A stretch of 64,000 nt of DNA from contig NZ_NKFP01000004.1 of assembly GCF_002215035.1 (NCBI RefSeq), forward strand, positions 745,726 through 809,725, written 5' to 3'. The first letter of the stretch is position 1. Each line of letters starts with the position of its first letter. The DNA comes from Leptolyngbya ohadii IS1 (lineage in GTDB: Bacteria; Cyanobacteriota; Cyanobacteriia; Elainellales; Elainellaceae). Below are positions 29,082-38,545 of this stretch, in pieces. Made by a program: the position numbers and the translations under genes. The notes under the pieces were generated by a model that saw only the letters and a program-made list of their open reading frames with translations, did no database searches and was not told the DNA's origin.

Positions 29082-29496
29082 CTAGATTCCTCTCTGTGTA
29101 AAACGTACCCAAAAGTATTATTTTAGCGGCTCTATGCAAAATAGACCAGATCAATTCGTTTATTTTTCTAGGGTATGTCCTTAGAGTGAGCCTCAAACTC
29201 CAAAAAATAGGCACCCTAAAATCAGCGACTCTTATTCTTTGAAAGTCATTTCATCGCAATCGACAATACTGTGGGCAGAATTGCAGTAACCCCTATCACA
29301 TTTTCGCGTCTGTGCTAACATACAAGACGAAACACGGGTTTCTGTCATTTCTCCTGATATCTGGCAAGCTGTCACAGAGTGGGTGCGGGCATGAAACGCT
29401 CTTTAGGGGCGGCACTCGACTGGATGGGCAGCGATGAAGGTAGGAAAGTGACAGGTAGAAAATTAGAACATTTCAATAACCATGACAAAAGGTGTT
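29082..29496. other. Intergenic region between rpsD and a small gene
   Basis: Must contain the rpsD promoter (minus) and that of the small gene at 29497 (plus). I see no tRNA, hairpin terminator or convincing frame; a 79-codon frame from 29379 is probably chance. Confidence 0.5.
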
Positions 29497-29718
29497 ATGA
29501 ACCAGCAGGTTGCTCACCCGATGGAAAAATTGCAGCGACAAGTTCGCTCGCTTGTCCAGTCCAAAGTGCTGAAGCCCAGCGATCGCATCTGGAAAATTGC
29601 CTTCCTCTACGGGGATGATTGGGCGTTCTGGAAGCGTGAGCTACAGGATTTTGACTTCTCAATGCAGGATACGATCGAGTCGCTGCTTGCAGTTGAAACC
29701 TGGGAAGAGGACGAGTAG
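29497..29718 (+). CDS. Small conserved cyanobacterial protein, DUF4327-like
   Basis: 73 residues from ATG 29497, which has AAAGG five bases upstream; another in-frame ATG is at 29482. The pattern MEKLQRQVRSLVQ ... IWKIAFLYGDDWAFWKREL ... FDFSMQDTIESLL resembles the DUF4327 layout of small cyanobacterial proteins, but the resemblance is from memory. Soluble, acidic C-terminus. Function unknown. Confidence 0.65.
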   Translation: MNQQVAHPMEKLQRQVRSLVQSKVLKPSDRIWKIAFLYGDDWAFWKRELQDFDFSMQDTIESLLAVETWEEDE

Positions 29719-29872
29719 ATTCCGAGGATTAACCCCAGTAGATCCCTCATTACCGTTGCCCGATCGCCTATCCTGCTTGTTGATTCACCAAATTGATTTT
29801 CTGAAACTAAAACAGGTCGATCAGGTAGACAGATTTTCAGCCAGATTTGCAGATATATTTGCAGACCCACTA

Positions 29873-32035
29873 CTAGGGCTGAGATCGCTGGATTGAATCC
29901 AGGGTTTGTCCCAGCATTTCCACGTTGGGGCGCACGATCGCTCGGATCACCAGTGCCGTCACGTTATCGTGTCCGTTCCGTTCATTTGCCAAGTTAATGA
30001 GCTGATTGACCCCTTGCTCGACCGATAGCTGCGAGCGCAGAATAGGTTCCAGATGAGTTTGCCAGCTTCGCTCCAGCAGATCATTGTCGGATAAGCCATC
30101 GGAGCAGAGCAGCAGCAGCAAGTCCTCATTCAGCTCCAGAAACTTGACATCTGGGTTAATAAAGTTGCCATCGCGGGGACCAAGTGCCTGAGTTAGCTGG
30201 TACGCGTCCGGACGAGCATATGCGATCGCAGGTTCAACGCCCCTCTGGATTTCACGCTGTCCAACCTCGTGATCCACCGTCAGCTGCTCCAGGCTGCGTG
30301 ACCGACTGAAGCGATAGAGACGGCTATCTCCAACATGGGCGATCGCTGCCTCTGTATTGTGAATGAGTACCAGCACCAGGGTTGTGCCCATCCGTCCACT
30401 GCCCGATCGCTCATCTTCCTGATTCAACGCATAGATCGCCCGATTTGCCTGCAAAATGCCCTCTCGAATGCAGGCTTCGCTGGGCAGTTTGTCCTGCCAG
30501 TGGGTCGCAAAATATTGAGTCAGTGTTTCAACTGCTAACGCACTGGCAACTTCTCCACCCGCATGACCTCCCATCCCGTCACAGAGAATATAGAGTCCCT
30601 TCGCTTCAAGACTTCGTCCCTGAGGGGTTTCGACTTTACGGTATTCCGTGCAGATATTAAAACAGTCTTCGTTATGGTCACGCTGACGTCCCACATCCGT
30701 CCGCCCCGCATCCTCCAGGCTCACCAGGCGCATCGGCAAAACGATCGTGGGACTCTCATCGCCTTCTCCTCCCTCTTCTCCAGCCGTCATCGGCTCCATC
30801 CATGCCGCATCACCGTTGAATGAATTGAGGGCAGCCAGGCTAAACGGCACAGTATTATCCTCAGCGTCTGGGTGGGTCATATCTTCTCCAAGATGCAGCA
30901 AAGCAGCATCCTCTAAGGAAAGGTTGGGGGAAAGATTGGCTGTCTCGGCAGCAGGAGCATTGATTGGCAGGTCAAGGGGTTCCGTTGTGTCAGAAGCGCT
31001 CATCATGGGGTCATGGGTTTGAAGCAGAATGGCGATCGCCTCAATCCGAGTTCGCAGGGCGTCCGCCGAGGTAATTTTTCCCAGGGTTAACTCGTGCTGC
31101 AACAGTGCCAGTTCTGCTGGGTGGGTGCGCTGGGACTGCTGGAACATTTGCTGCCACAGCTCCGCCAATCTTTTAATCTCGATCGACTGACTTGATAAAT
31201 TACCTGAGAAGTTCCCGAATAAATCGTCTGATGCATCGTCTGGTAAATCAAAATCCGGCGAACCAAAATCTGATGAGTTTGAATCTGCTGAATCAAAATA
31301 GAGCCGCTGGAGACAAAGCAACTGATCTTCGTCTACATGCAGATTTTCCGGTTTCAACAAACTGCTGCAAGCCTGGTGTGGTTCTAGCAATGCCCATAGC
31401 GTTGCCATCTCATGCAGCCAGTGTAGGATTTGGAGCGGTAAGACCGTTGCTTCTTCCCAAGCCTGACTCAGCATCGGTAACTGGGTGCGATCGCTCAGCA
31501 GGATGACCGAGATGCCATTTTCCTCCCAGGCATCGTGAATGTCTGGCATCGCCAGGGAATGGTAATCGGCTTGCAGTTCCAGATAGGGGATGATTTCAGT
31601 AGGAGTCCGATCGCGCTGCAAGAGCTGAAGTGGCGAAGCCTGGAGGGGCTGACCGTCTAGCACTCGGACAATAAACTCCTGGGGATTAGCGCCGGGAAGA
31701 ATTTCGAGGACTCGATAACGCTGCTGCCTGTCCAGATAGGCACCAATTTGAGGCAGGATCGCAGACTGCATAGAAGGAGTTGCCCTATCCCCCACCGCAT
31801 CCTCAGACGCAGATACCGTTGTCGATTCTGCACGGGCTGGTTTTGGGGCACGCACCGCACAGATTGCATACCAGATCGTTCCCGTAAAGGTCTGGCAAGC
31901 AGGACAGCGCTCCAGCTGGACAGGCACCAGAGAACCGCAGCCCGGACAGGGTTGCTCCGTCAGCAGATGACCACAAGCCTGACAGAATTTGTGGGTATCG
32001 GGGTTTTCCGATGAGCAGTGGGGGCAGATTAGCAT
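29873..32035 (-). CDS. PP2C-type protein phosphatase with zinc ribbons and a degenerate kinase-like domain
   Basis: 720 residues. Residues 1-50 hold two zinc ribbons with four CxxC pairs (CPHC, CQAC, CPGC, CPAC). Residues about 105-250 look like a decayed Ser/Thr kinase. It has YRVLEIL at the start and a catalytic-loop remnant LLKPENL (226-232) without HRD, without a VAIK lysine and without DFG. A Ser/Asp-rich linker follows. From about 435 comes a PPM phosphatase: DVGRQRDHNEDC, LYILCDGMGGHAGGEVAS, AHVGDSRLYR, LLLCSDGLSDN and GHDNVTALVI, with the metal-binding aspartates kept. It probably dephosphorylates Ser/Thr proteins in the cytoplasm. The kinase-like part may sense or scaffold. Confidence 0.88.
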   Translation of the reverse strand: MLICPHCSSENPDTHKFCQACGHLLTEQPCPGCGSLVPVQLERCPACQTFTGTIWYAICAVRAPKPARAESTTVSASEDAVGDRATPSMQSAILPQIGAYLDRQQRYRVLEILPGANPQEFIVRVLDGQPLQASPLQLLQRDRTPTEIIPYLELQADYHSLAMPDIHDAWEENGISVILLSDRTQLPMLSQAWEEATVLPLQILHWLHEMATLWALLEPHQACSSLLKPENLHVDEDQLLCLQRLYFDSADSNSSDFGSPDFDLPDDASDDLFGNFSGNLSSQSIEIKRLAELWQQMFQQSQRTHPAELALLQHELTLGKITSADALRTRIEAIAILLQTHDPMMSASDTTEPLDLPINAPAAETANLSPNLSLEDAALLHLGEDMTHPDAEDNTVPFSLAALNSFNGDAAWMEPMTAGEEGGEGDESPTIVLPMRLVSLEDAGRTDVGRQRDHNEDCFNICTEYRKVETPQGRSLEAKGLYILCDGMGGHAGGEVASALAVETLTQYFATHWQDKLPSEACIREGILQANRAIYALNQEDERSGSGRMGTTLVLVLIHNTEAAIAHVGDSRLYRFSRSRSLEQLTVDHEVGQREIQRGVEPAIAYARPDAYQLTQALGPRDGNFINPDVKFLELNEDLLLLLCSDGLSDNDLLERSWQTHLEPILRSQLSVEQGVNQLINLANERNGHDNVTALVIRAIVRPNVEMLGQTLDSIQRSQP

Positions 32036-32939
32036 CAGAGCAATTCCTCTAATCCCGGAACAATTGCTGAAGGTAGACGGTTTGTTGTGCCAGTGCTTGT
32101 CATGCTAGACAATTCTGACGTGCAGGAAACACGATCGCAGCAAAAGCTATTCAGAAAGCCATTCAGGTTGCGGTTGAAACTGCGGTTTAACAGTGTGTTC
32201 AACGGATTCAACGCAATCAGCTCAAACGCGATCGGTTCAACTCTGGGTTGATCCCTGAGAATTTGACCACTAATTTGACCATTAATGTGACGACCATTAA
32301 TGCAACGATAGACAGAACGACGTTGACCGAACAAAACCGCTCCTGCGAAACAATAACTGAACCGGGTTAACCGACTGTACTGACAGTACGTTAGCCCATG
32401 CGTTAACCCTGTTAAAAAGGGTACCCTGATCCAGCTTATGCGATCGATCGCCCTTCTTACAGTGGGTCAATAGCCCTCAAAGCAAAGTTGAACAAAGCAA
32501 AGTTGAACAAAGCAAAGTTGAACAAAGCAGAGTTGAACGTTGACTGCCGTGGAGCCATACCCGTCACGAGCGCTACAGGGGTATGAGACAATTTTTCGCT
32601 GGGGCGGTTCCAAATCTCTGCATAACGGAGGCGGATTGGCAGATGTCTGATCGCAGCAGTCGCAGTTGCCAGTTCCTTAGCATCATTTGCTCGGTGGATT
32701 AGACTGCGGTCGCTCCCTCACTGGATATCGGTGTCATGGCATCAATCACCATCCTCTCTGATTCCGTTCCATCTGACTGTGATTTGAGATAAAAGGGGCA
32801 AATTTTTGCAGTAATGTCCAGTTTCTTTGCGTGAACCTAACATTCCCTCCAACCTCAGCCACTCCAACCCCCTAACGACTCCACCCCTCAGCGAAAACGG
32901 TACTGAACATTGACTGAACCTTTGGAATTGAACCCTGGA
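32036..32939. other. Long spacer with repeats and inverted repeats
   Basis: About 900 bp without a convincing gene. It contains degenerate TTGACCATTAATG-type repeats (about 32270-32310) and a near-palindrome GTACTGACAGTAC (32377-32389). A hairpin ACCCT-gttaaaa-AGGGT (about 32406-32422) and a 15-nt array (32491-32535) follow. The promoter of folP should lie near its right end. Confidence 0.6.
32491..32535 (+). repeat. 15-nt tandem array AACAAAGCAAAGTTG (three units)
   Basis: Exact units at 32491 and 32506, then one with a single change at 32521. A partial unit precedes at 32479. Confidence 0.92.
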
Positions 32940-33791
32940 ATGACGGCATGGACTCTCAGAGGACAAACTTTTGCCTGGAGCCAGAGAACCTATCTGATGG
33001 GCATTTTGAACGTGACGCCCGATAGCTTCAGCGATGGGGGACAGTTTGATACCCTCGATCGTGCCTTCGCGCAAGCCGCCTATCTGGTTCAGTCCGGGGC
33101 AGATATCCTGGACATTGGCGGACAGTCCACCCGACCGCAGGCGGAAACCGTTTCTCTTCAGGAAGAACTCGATCGCGTTGTTCCGGTAATCCGCTGGATT
33201 CGTCAGGACTCCTCTGATCTGCAAGCTGTTCCAATTTCCGTTGATACTACCCGATCGGGGGTTGCCCAGGCTGCGGTGGAAGCAGGTGCAGATGTGATTA
33301 ACGATGTTTCTGGCGCGACCTATGACGATCGAATGCTGTCGGTTGCAGCGGAGTTAGGAGTACCCATCGTCCTGATGCATCTGCGGGGCACACCCAAAAC
33401 CATGCAGCAATTGACCGACTATCAGGATCTCATTGGCGAAATCTATGATTTTCTGGCGCGTCGGATTGACGCTGCGGTGAGGGCAGGGGTAGCGAGCGAT
33501 CGAATTATGATTGACCCTGGGATCGGATTTGCTAAAACCGCCGATCAAAATCTGGAGCTGCTGCGTCGCCTGCCGGAGTTTCAGAAATTGGGCTGTCCGA
33601 TTCTCGTGGGCACCTCTCGCAAAAGTTTTATTGGACATCTCACCAACCAGCCCGACCCCCAGCAGCGAGTTTGGGGAACGGCGGCAACCTGCTGTGCAGC
33701 GATCGAAGGAGGAGCCAACGTGCTGCGGGTGCATGATGTACGGGAAATGCGCGATGTGTGTCGCGTGGCAGATGCCATCTGGCGGGGGTGA
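32940..33791 (+). CDS. folP: Dihydropteroate synthase
   Basis: 283 residues from ATG 32940 (MTAWTLRGQTFAW); a TTG at 32910 would add ten residues. Signatures are LMGILNVTPDSFSDGGQF, ADILDIGGQSTRP, DVINDVSGA, VLMHLRGTP, IDPGIGFAKTADQN, VGTSRKSFIG and the C-terminal LRVHDVREM. It condenses p-aminobenzoate with the pterin pyrophosphate in folate synthesis. The partner folK lies about 1 kb away on the opposite strand, beyond the stomatin-like gene. Confidence 0.95.
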   Translation: MTAWTLRGQTFAWSQRTYLMGILNVTPDSFSDGGQFDTLDRAFAQAAYLVQSGADILDIGGQSTRPQAETVSLQEELDRVVPVIRWIRQDSSDLQAVPISVDTTRSGVAQAAVEAGADVINDVSGATYDDRMLSVAAELGVPIVLMHLRGTPKTMQQLTDYQDLIGEIYDFLARRIDAAVRAGVASDRIMIDPGIGFAKTADQNLELLRRLPEFQKLGCPILVGTSRKSFIGHLTNQPDPQQRVWGTAATCCAAIEGGANVLRVHDVREMRDVCRVADAIWRG

Positions 33792-33811
33792 ACCTGTACG
33801 CTCAGAGATCC

Positions 33812-34672
33812 CTACTCTGACTTGGAACCATTGCCGTCATTATTGTGATGTTGACGGGGTTCCGGTGTTGAGATCAGGTCAGAAAGTCCTTCTGTTAAAT
33901 CGCGGGGACTCATAAACACCACTTTGGCGTTGTCGCTTTGCCCCAGCTGATAGTTTGCCTCCACAAATCGCTGAGCCACCAGATAGCGCAGGATTTCCTC
34001 TCCCTTCGGGGTGCCTCGCACGGCTTCGGAGATGCGCTGGACCGATTCTGCAATTGCCGCTGCGTTTTCGATTGCCGCTTTCTTCCGACCCTCTGCCTCA
34101 GCTTCCATTGCCCGTCGTTCGCTCTGGGATGCCCGCTCTTTTTCCAGGGCTGTCCTGATGTTGGGCGGTAACACAATGTCCTGCACTTCAACTCGTGTAA
34201 CCTTGACGCCCCAGGGATCGGTCGCTTCGTCCAAACTTTCGGAGAGGGAACGGTTAATTGCTGCCCGCGAAGAATAAATCTCTTGCAGATCCATCCCGCC
34301 AATTTGCGATCGCAGGGTCGTCACCACCAGGTTCTTCAGCGCTTCCTCAATGTCCGAAATTTTGTAGTATGCCTGACGCAGTTCCAGGATTTGCCAGAAG
34401 ATCACCGCATCGATCGTGACGGTCACGTTGTCTTTTGTGATCACGTTGCTGGGGTCAATGTCGAGAATTTGCTCCCGCATCGAGGCTTCAATTACGACCT
34501 CATCAACGATCGGCAGTACCCAGAAGTTCAGACCTGCTGTTAGGGTTCGCTGATACCGTCCCAGCCGTTCTACCAATGCCTGATTACCCTCATTGATCCG
34601 CTTAACGGAACCGACCGTTGCTCCCAGCACCGTCAGCACCACTGCAAAAACCCAAACTAGAGGAGAATACAT
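33812..34672 (-). CDS. SPFH/Band 7 membrane protein (stomatin/QmcA-like)
   Basis: 286 residues. N-terminal membrane anchor (YSPLVWVFAVVLTVLGATV), then the SPFH domain from about residue 24 (INEGNQALVERLGRYQRTL, FWVLPIVDEVV, MREQILDIDPSNVITKDNV). An Ala/Glu-rich coiled coil (about 175-225) and a polar His/Asn-rich tail follow. Such proteins form membrane microdomain assemblies and are often linked to membrane protein quality control. An NfeD partner is not adjacent. The 3' end converges with folP, leaving 20 bp. Confidence 0.9.
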   Translation of the reverse strand: MYSPLVWVFAVVLTVLGATVGSVKRINEGNQALVERLGRYQRTLTAGLNFWVLPIVDEVVIEASMREQILDIDPSNVITKDNVTVTIDAVIFWQILELRQAYYKISDIEEALKNLVVTTLRSQIGGMDLQEIYSSRAAINRSLSESLDEATDPWGVKVTRVEVQDIVLPPNIRTALEKERASQSERRAMEAEAEGRKKAAIENAAAIAESVQRISEAVRGTPKGEEILRYLVAQRFVEANYQLGQSDNAKVVFMSPRDLTEGLSDLISTPEPRQHHNNDGNGSKSE

Positions 34673-34762
34673 AACCCTGTTCTATGGCGATCGAGCCAGC
34701 GACAATTCGTGCTTTCTAGTTCAAATATATCGCTCGAATTTGTTTTCGGTGAAACCGCTGGG

Positions 34763-35245
34763 TTAGTGAAAGAACTGGCGGAACGGCTTGACCCCCGATC
34801 GATCGACCTGCTGGGCAAGGGTGGCGATCGTCTTTCCGGTGAGAGGGTTGACCCAATCGGATGCAATTTCTGAGAGGGGCACCAGGACAAAGGCGCGTTC
34901 GGTCATGCGGGGATGGGGAATTTGCAGATGGGGCAGATCGATCGTCCAGTTCTCGTATAGCAGCAGATCGATGTCCAGCGTTCTGGCTCCCCAGCGCTCC
35001 CGGCGGACTCTGCCAAACTGCTTTTCGAGATTGAGCAATGTTTGCAGCAGGTATTCCGGATCGAGGGTCGTCAACAAAATCGCGCAGGCATTCAGGTAAT
35101 CGGGCTGGGGCGGACCGATCGGCGCAGTTTGATAAAGATGTGATCGCGCTTCCACCCGGATTCCAGGAATAAAGTCGAGCTTGCTCAAGGCATCCTTCAG
35201 GGTCGCTTCCGAGTTGCCTAGATTGCTGCCCAAGCCGATCGCCAC
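34763..35245 (-). CDS. folK: 2-amino-4-hydroxy-6-hydroxymethyldihydropteridine pyrophosphokinase
   Basis: 160 residues if started at GTG 35245 (VAIGLGSNLGN), matching the normal HPPK length. The open frame extends to 35356 but would overlap the ferredoxin-like gene by 20 bp. Motifs present are IGLGSNLGN, YLNACAILLTT, FGRVRRERWGARTLDIDLLLY and PHPRMTERAFVLVPL. It pyrophosphorylates the pterin for FolP. It lies downstream of the 2Fe-2S gene on the same strand, probably co-transcribed. Confidence 0.92.
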   Translation of the reverse strand: MAIGLGSNLGNSEATLKDALSKLDFIPGIRVEARSHLYQTAPIGPPQPDYLNACAILLTTLDPEYLLQTLLNLEKQFGRVRRERWGARTLDIDLLLYENWTIDLPHLQIPHPRMTERAFVLVPLSEIASDWVNPLTGKTIATLAQQVDRSGVKPFRQFFH

Positions 35246-35336
35246 GCGATGCCCAATGCCCAAATTCCCTGCCTCTTCCGTGAATGTTCCTGTTTTGCAA
35301 CGAGCAACGATAAACCTGACTCTTAAACCCTGACTC

Positions 35337-35576
35337 TTACCAGGTCGGATCAACAAACAGACTGATGGTCATTTCTGACCTTCCGGGCGGCACCGAACTG
35401 ATGCAGGCGCGGAGCGTTTCACCGTCCTCCAGTTCTACCTCGCAGGCATAGCACGACCCCATCAGGCAGCCCGTTGGAATGGTGAGACCTGCGCGATCGG
35501 CAACCTGAAGCAATGGCTCTCCCACTTCAGCAGCAACGGTGACATCATTGGGCAAAAAACGCACCTGCACAGTCAT
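35337..35576 (-). CDS. Small 2Fe-2S ferredoxin-like protein
   Basis: 79 residues with the plant-type 2Fe-2S ligand pattern C-x4-C-x2-C (GCLMGSCYACEVEL) and the fourth Cys in LRACISSVP. It is shorter than photosynthetic ferredoxin and ends in LFVDPTW. It probably acts as a small electron carrier or cluster protein; the partner is unknown. It sits between cobQ and folK on the same strand with short gaps. Confidence 0.88.
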   Translation of the reverse strand: MTVQVRFLPNDVTVAAEVGEPLLQVADRAGLTIPTGCLMGSCYACEVELEDGETLRACISSVPPGRSEMTISLFVDPTW

Positions 35577-35630
35577 TACAACTTTCCCAGAAGATAGATC
35601 AGCAGCGGACTCAAGATGTCCTTATCTAGT

Positions 35631-37124
35631 CTAGCTGTTCAGCCGTTGCAGAATTGGATTCAGGTCGAGATGTTCGCCCACCGCACCTGCCAGGGCATCA
35701 AACATCGCCTCTCGCTGTTCCCGGTAGTTAGGAATGCCTGTCGGGAGGGACTTTAGCCCCCGCTGCTGCCGCAGACGATTCAGCCAGGCTCGCCGCCATG
35801 CACCGTTGTCAAAGATGCCGTGCAGATAGGTGCCCCAGATGGACTGCGTTGTATCCACCACGCCCAAATTCTGGTCTTCAAACATCGACTTGAACACGGG
35901 TTCATTTTCGCTTTCCGGCTCTGCCAGGTGGCTGCGTCCCTGGTGGATTTCATAGCCGGATACGGGCAAGCCAGGCTGTGGGAAATGGGAAGTGACCTGG
36001 CGCTGACGAGCCACTTTTTGACCCGTAATCACCGTCTTGAGGGGTACCAGTCCCAGCCCGCGATAGCGTCCTTCCTGTCCCTCCAGTCCTTCCGGGTCTG
36101 CCAGGAGTTTGCCCATCATTTGAAAGCCGCCGCAGATGCCCAGGATTGTACCGCCCGCTGCAACGTAGTTCTGAAGCTCTTCCGCCATACCTGTCCGCTG
36201 CATTGCCACCAGATCGGCGATCGTCGTTTTCGATCCGGGCAGAATCACCGCATCCGGGTAGCCCAGAGACTCCTTCAGCGTCACGTATTTCACCTGCACC
36301 GAGCTTTCCGACTCCAGCGGGTCAAAATCTGTGAAGTTAGAAATGCGCGGCAAACGAATCACGGAGATCGTCAAATCCGCATTGCTATTGCGACTGGGAC
36401 GCTCCAGCAGAGACAGGGAATCCTCCGCCGGAAAAACCTCCTCGAACCAGGGGATCACGCCAATCACCGGAATGCCCGTCCGCTGCTCCAGCCACTCAAT
36501 CCCCGGTTGCAGCAGTTCTCGATGCCCCCGGAATTTGTTGATTACAATGCCATGAATCAGCGCCCGCTCCTCCGGCTCCAGCAGTTCCAGCGTACCGACG
36601 ACATGGGCAAAGGCTCCGCCGCGATCGATATCCACTACCAGAATTGTGGAGGCGTTGAGATGGCGTGCCACCCGCATATTGGTCAGGTCGCGGTGCTTTA
36701 AGTTTACCTCCGCCGGGCTGCCTGCCCCCTCGCACACAATCAGGTCAAACTCTTCGCCCAATCGCTGCAAGGATTCCTCGATCGCCTGCCAGCCCGTATC
36801 AAAAAACTGCTCGTAGTAGTCCTTCGCGCCGACCCGTCCGGCAACCCGCCCCTTCAAAATGACCTGGGAAGTCATGTCTCCCTGCGGTTTCAGCAGAATA
36901 GGGTTCATTTCCACACGGGGTACAATGCCCGCTGCCCATGCCTGCACTGCCTGAGCATGACCAATCTCGCCGCCGGAAGGTGTGACGTAGGCATTCAGCG
37001 CCATATTTTGTCCCTTAAAGGGAGCTACCCGCCAGCCCTTTCGACTCAGCATCCGGCAGAGTGCGGTTGTCAGCATAGATTTCCCGGCGTGGGAGGTCGT
37101 CCCGACAACCATAATTGCTTTCAT
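35631..37124 (-). CDS. cobQ: Cobyric acid synthase
   Basis: 497 residues from MKAIMVVGTTSHAGKS at 37124; the frame runs 13 codons further upstream without family similarity. The N-terminal P-loop domain (GTTSHAGKSMLTTAL, GQNMALNAYVT, EGAGSPAEVNL) is followed by a class I amidotransferase domain with nucleophile Cys in TILGICGGFQMMG and His in WGTYLHGIFDN. It amidates four side chains of adenosylcobyrinic diamide using glutamine and ATP. The neighbouring Npun_F0494-like gene upstream is on the same strand. Confidence 0.96.
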   Translation of the reverse strand: MKAIMVVGTTSHAGKSMLTTALCRMLSRKGWRVAPFKGQNMALNAYVTPSGGEIGHAQAVQAWAAGIVPRVEMNPILLKPQGDMTSQVILKGRVAGRVGAKDYYEQFFDTGWQAIEESLQRLGEEFDLIVCEGAGSPAEVNLKHRDLTNMRVARHLNASTILVVDIDRGGAFAHVVGTLELLEPEERALIHGIVINKFRGHRELLQPGIEWLEQRTGIPVIGVIPWFEEVFPAEDSLSLLERPSRNSNADLTISVIRLPRISNFTDFDPLESESSVQVKYVTLKESLGYPDAVILPGSKTTIADLVAMQRTGMAEELQNYVAAGGTILGICGGFQMMGKLLADPEGLEGQEGRYRGLGLVPLKTVITGQKVARQRQVTSHFPQPGLPVSGYEIHQGRSHLAEPESENEPVFKSMFEDQNLGVVDTTQSIWGTYLHGIFDNGAWRRAWLNRLRQQRGLKSLPTGIPNYREQREAMFDALAGAVGEHLDLNPILQRLNS

Positions 37125-37196
37125 GAAAAACCTCCAGCAGTGCAAGGACAAATAGGGGAGCAAAGAGAGCCGATCGCGTTAACCAATCCCATTCCG

Positions 37197-37613
37197 TTAT
37201 CGCATCCAGTCGGGCAGGCGTAGCCAGCGTTGCAGTCCATTTTTGAGCCGATCGCCCCAGGTGGCAGACGCAAATTCGCCCGTATCCTGCCATTTTTCCA
37301 CCAGCAGATGACCAAGGGGGGTGAGCCTGAAGCTGTCGGTTAGCCCCTGTCCATCCACCTCGCGGCGCAGTAGCCCCACCTGAATCAGCCACAGCAGTTC
37401 GTTTTCGGCGGCGAGTTCGGCGATCGGCTGATGGGTGTATTCCTGATCCACTCCGGACGTTCCGGCAATGGCACGCAGTTCAACGCTTTGATTTCGCATC
37501 GTAGCAAATAGCTTTAGCCGAAAGGGGGCACAGCGCAACGCCCGATCCGCACGATCGATCGTCTTGGGGTCATACTGGACGGGTTGCGAAGGACGAAGGC
37601 GGGTAGAAGACAT
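37197..37613 (-). CDS. Npun_F0494-like cyanobacterial protein
   Basis: 138 residues. Sequence features: YDPKTIDRADRALRCAPFRL, ENELLWLIQVGLLRREVDG and DSFRLTPLGHLLVEKW. The middle part looks like a winged-helix arrangement, so DNA or protein binding is possible. It resembles the cyanobacterial Npun_F0494 family, from memory and not verified. It precedes cobQ on the same strand by 72 bp. Confidence 0.7.
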   Translation of the reverse strand: MSSTRLRPSQPVQYDPKTIDRADRALRCAPFRLKLFATMRNQSVELRAIAGTSGVDQEYTHQPIAELAAENELLWLIQVGLLRREVDGQGLTDSFRLTPLGHLLVEKWQDTGEFASATWGDRLKNGLQRWLRLPDWMR

Positions 37614-38098
37614 GAACGTTGCGGGAGTTAAGGTTGTAGCAGTAAGGTTGTAGCAGCGTTGACAGCAAAGTTATAGCAGTATTGGTGTCTGCGACGATGG
37701 CAATGCCTGTCAGCGGTATTGGTGAATATTATTTGGTGATTGGTTTGTGAGTCTTGTGGCAGCACCTACCTTAATCAATTCTTTTTTAGCAATACTTCCG
37801 GTTGATCAAACCTTCCGGCAAAACTTCCCAAAAACCTTCTTATCAGGCTTGTATTGGGCTTATGTCGGGCTTGCATTGGGCTTAAATAGCGGCAATTGCA
37901 GTGAAAATAGCTGCGCCGCCGAAATTACTGACCTTTCCTATCTTATGATGTTTCCCTAACCCGACAATAAACTTAACGCTGTCTCACTCCAGCGACCCCC
38001 AAGGCAAGAGGAGAATTTCATTACTCCTTGACTGAATGCCCTTTGATTCAATTGATTCCATATCAATAATCGATCGCATTTTTTGAACCCTCGAAGCT
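37614..38098. other. Spacer with tandem arrays
   Basis: TAAGGTTGTAGCAG occurs twice near 37629-37657. An 11-nt array, GCTTGTATTGG type, runs at 37847-37890 with four units. A 70-codon frame across the array is probably chance. No RNA gene recognised. Confidence 0.65.
37847..37890 (+). repeat. 11-nt tandem array (four degenerate units)
   Basis: Units GCTTGTATTGG, GCTTATGTCGG, GCTTGCATTGG and GCTTAAATAGC start exactly every 11 nt. Confidence 0.85.
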
Positions 38099-38545
38099 AT
38101 GAGCAATGTCCCCCGTACCGATGCTGCTTTTGGAATTATTCCGATTCTGCCGTTGTCAGATGGCTACCAATTTTTGCTGATTCAGCACTGGGGAGGGCAT
38201 TGGGGATTTCCGAAAGGACACGCCGAAGCCGAAGAAACACCGCTCCTGGCTGCCTGTCGTGAGTTTGAGGAGGAAACAGGAATTTCTGCCTACGAGGTGA
38301 TCGAATCGGTTTCGTTCACGGAGCAGTACCGCTTTTTTAAGGATAAACAGCCTGTTGATAAAACTGTGATTTATTTTCCCGCATGGGTTAAATCTACGGT
38401 CGTGGTTCGACAACAGGAAGAAATTCAAAATTACTCCTGGCTTCCCTACGAGGAGGCGCTGAAGCAAATGTCGTTCAAGCAGGGCAAGCAGGTCTTGCGG
38501 CAGGTGCAGGAGTATTTGAGCGGCATTCAGTCCAGGGAACAGTGA
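38099..38545 (+). CDS. Nudix hydrolase, diadenosine tetraphosphatase-like
   Basis: 148 residues. The Nudix box GHAEAEETPLLAACREFEEETGI-type sequence spans about residues 40-62, with the REFEEETG core intact. It opens TDAAFGIIPIL and has WGFPKGHAE, as in Ap4A hydrolases. It hydrolyses nucleoside diphosphate-linked compounds in the cytoplasm. Isolated gene; a spacer of 485 bp precedes it. Confidence 0.88.
   Translation: MSNVPRTDAAFGIIPILPLSDGYQFLLIQHWGGHWGFPKGHAEAEETPLLAACREFEEETGISAYEVIESVSFTEQYRFFKDKQPVDKTVIYFPAWVKSTVVVRQQEEIQNYSWLPYEEALKQMSFKQGKQVLRQVQEYLSGIQSREQ

Noticed and set aside
29379-29618. 79-codon frame before the small DUF4327-like gene
   Set aside because: Overlaps the better-supported gene in another frame and shows no conserved pattern.
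32742-33224. 160-codon minus-strand frame over the folP start
   Set aside because: Overlaps the clear dihydropteroate synthase coding sequence and resembles no family.
35820-36701. 293-codon plus-strand frame inside cobQ
   Set aside because: Antisense shadow of cobQ; His/Arg/Gln-rich composition typical of a reversed coding strand.
37747-37959. 70-codon frame in the spacer after the Npun_F0494-like gene
   Set aside because: Its middle is a translation of the 11-nt array; no start signal or family resemblance.
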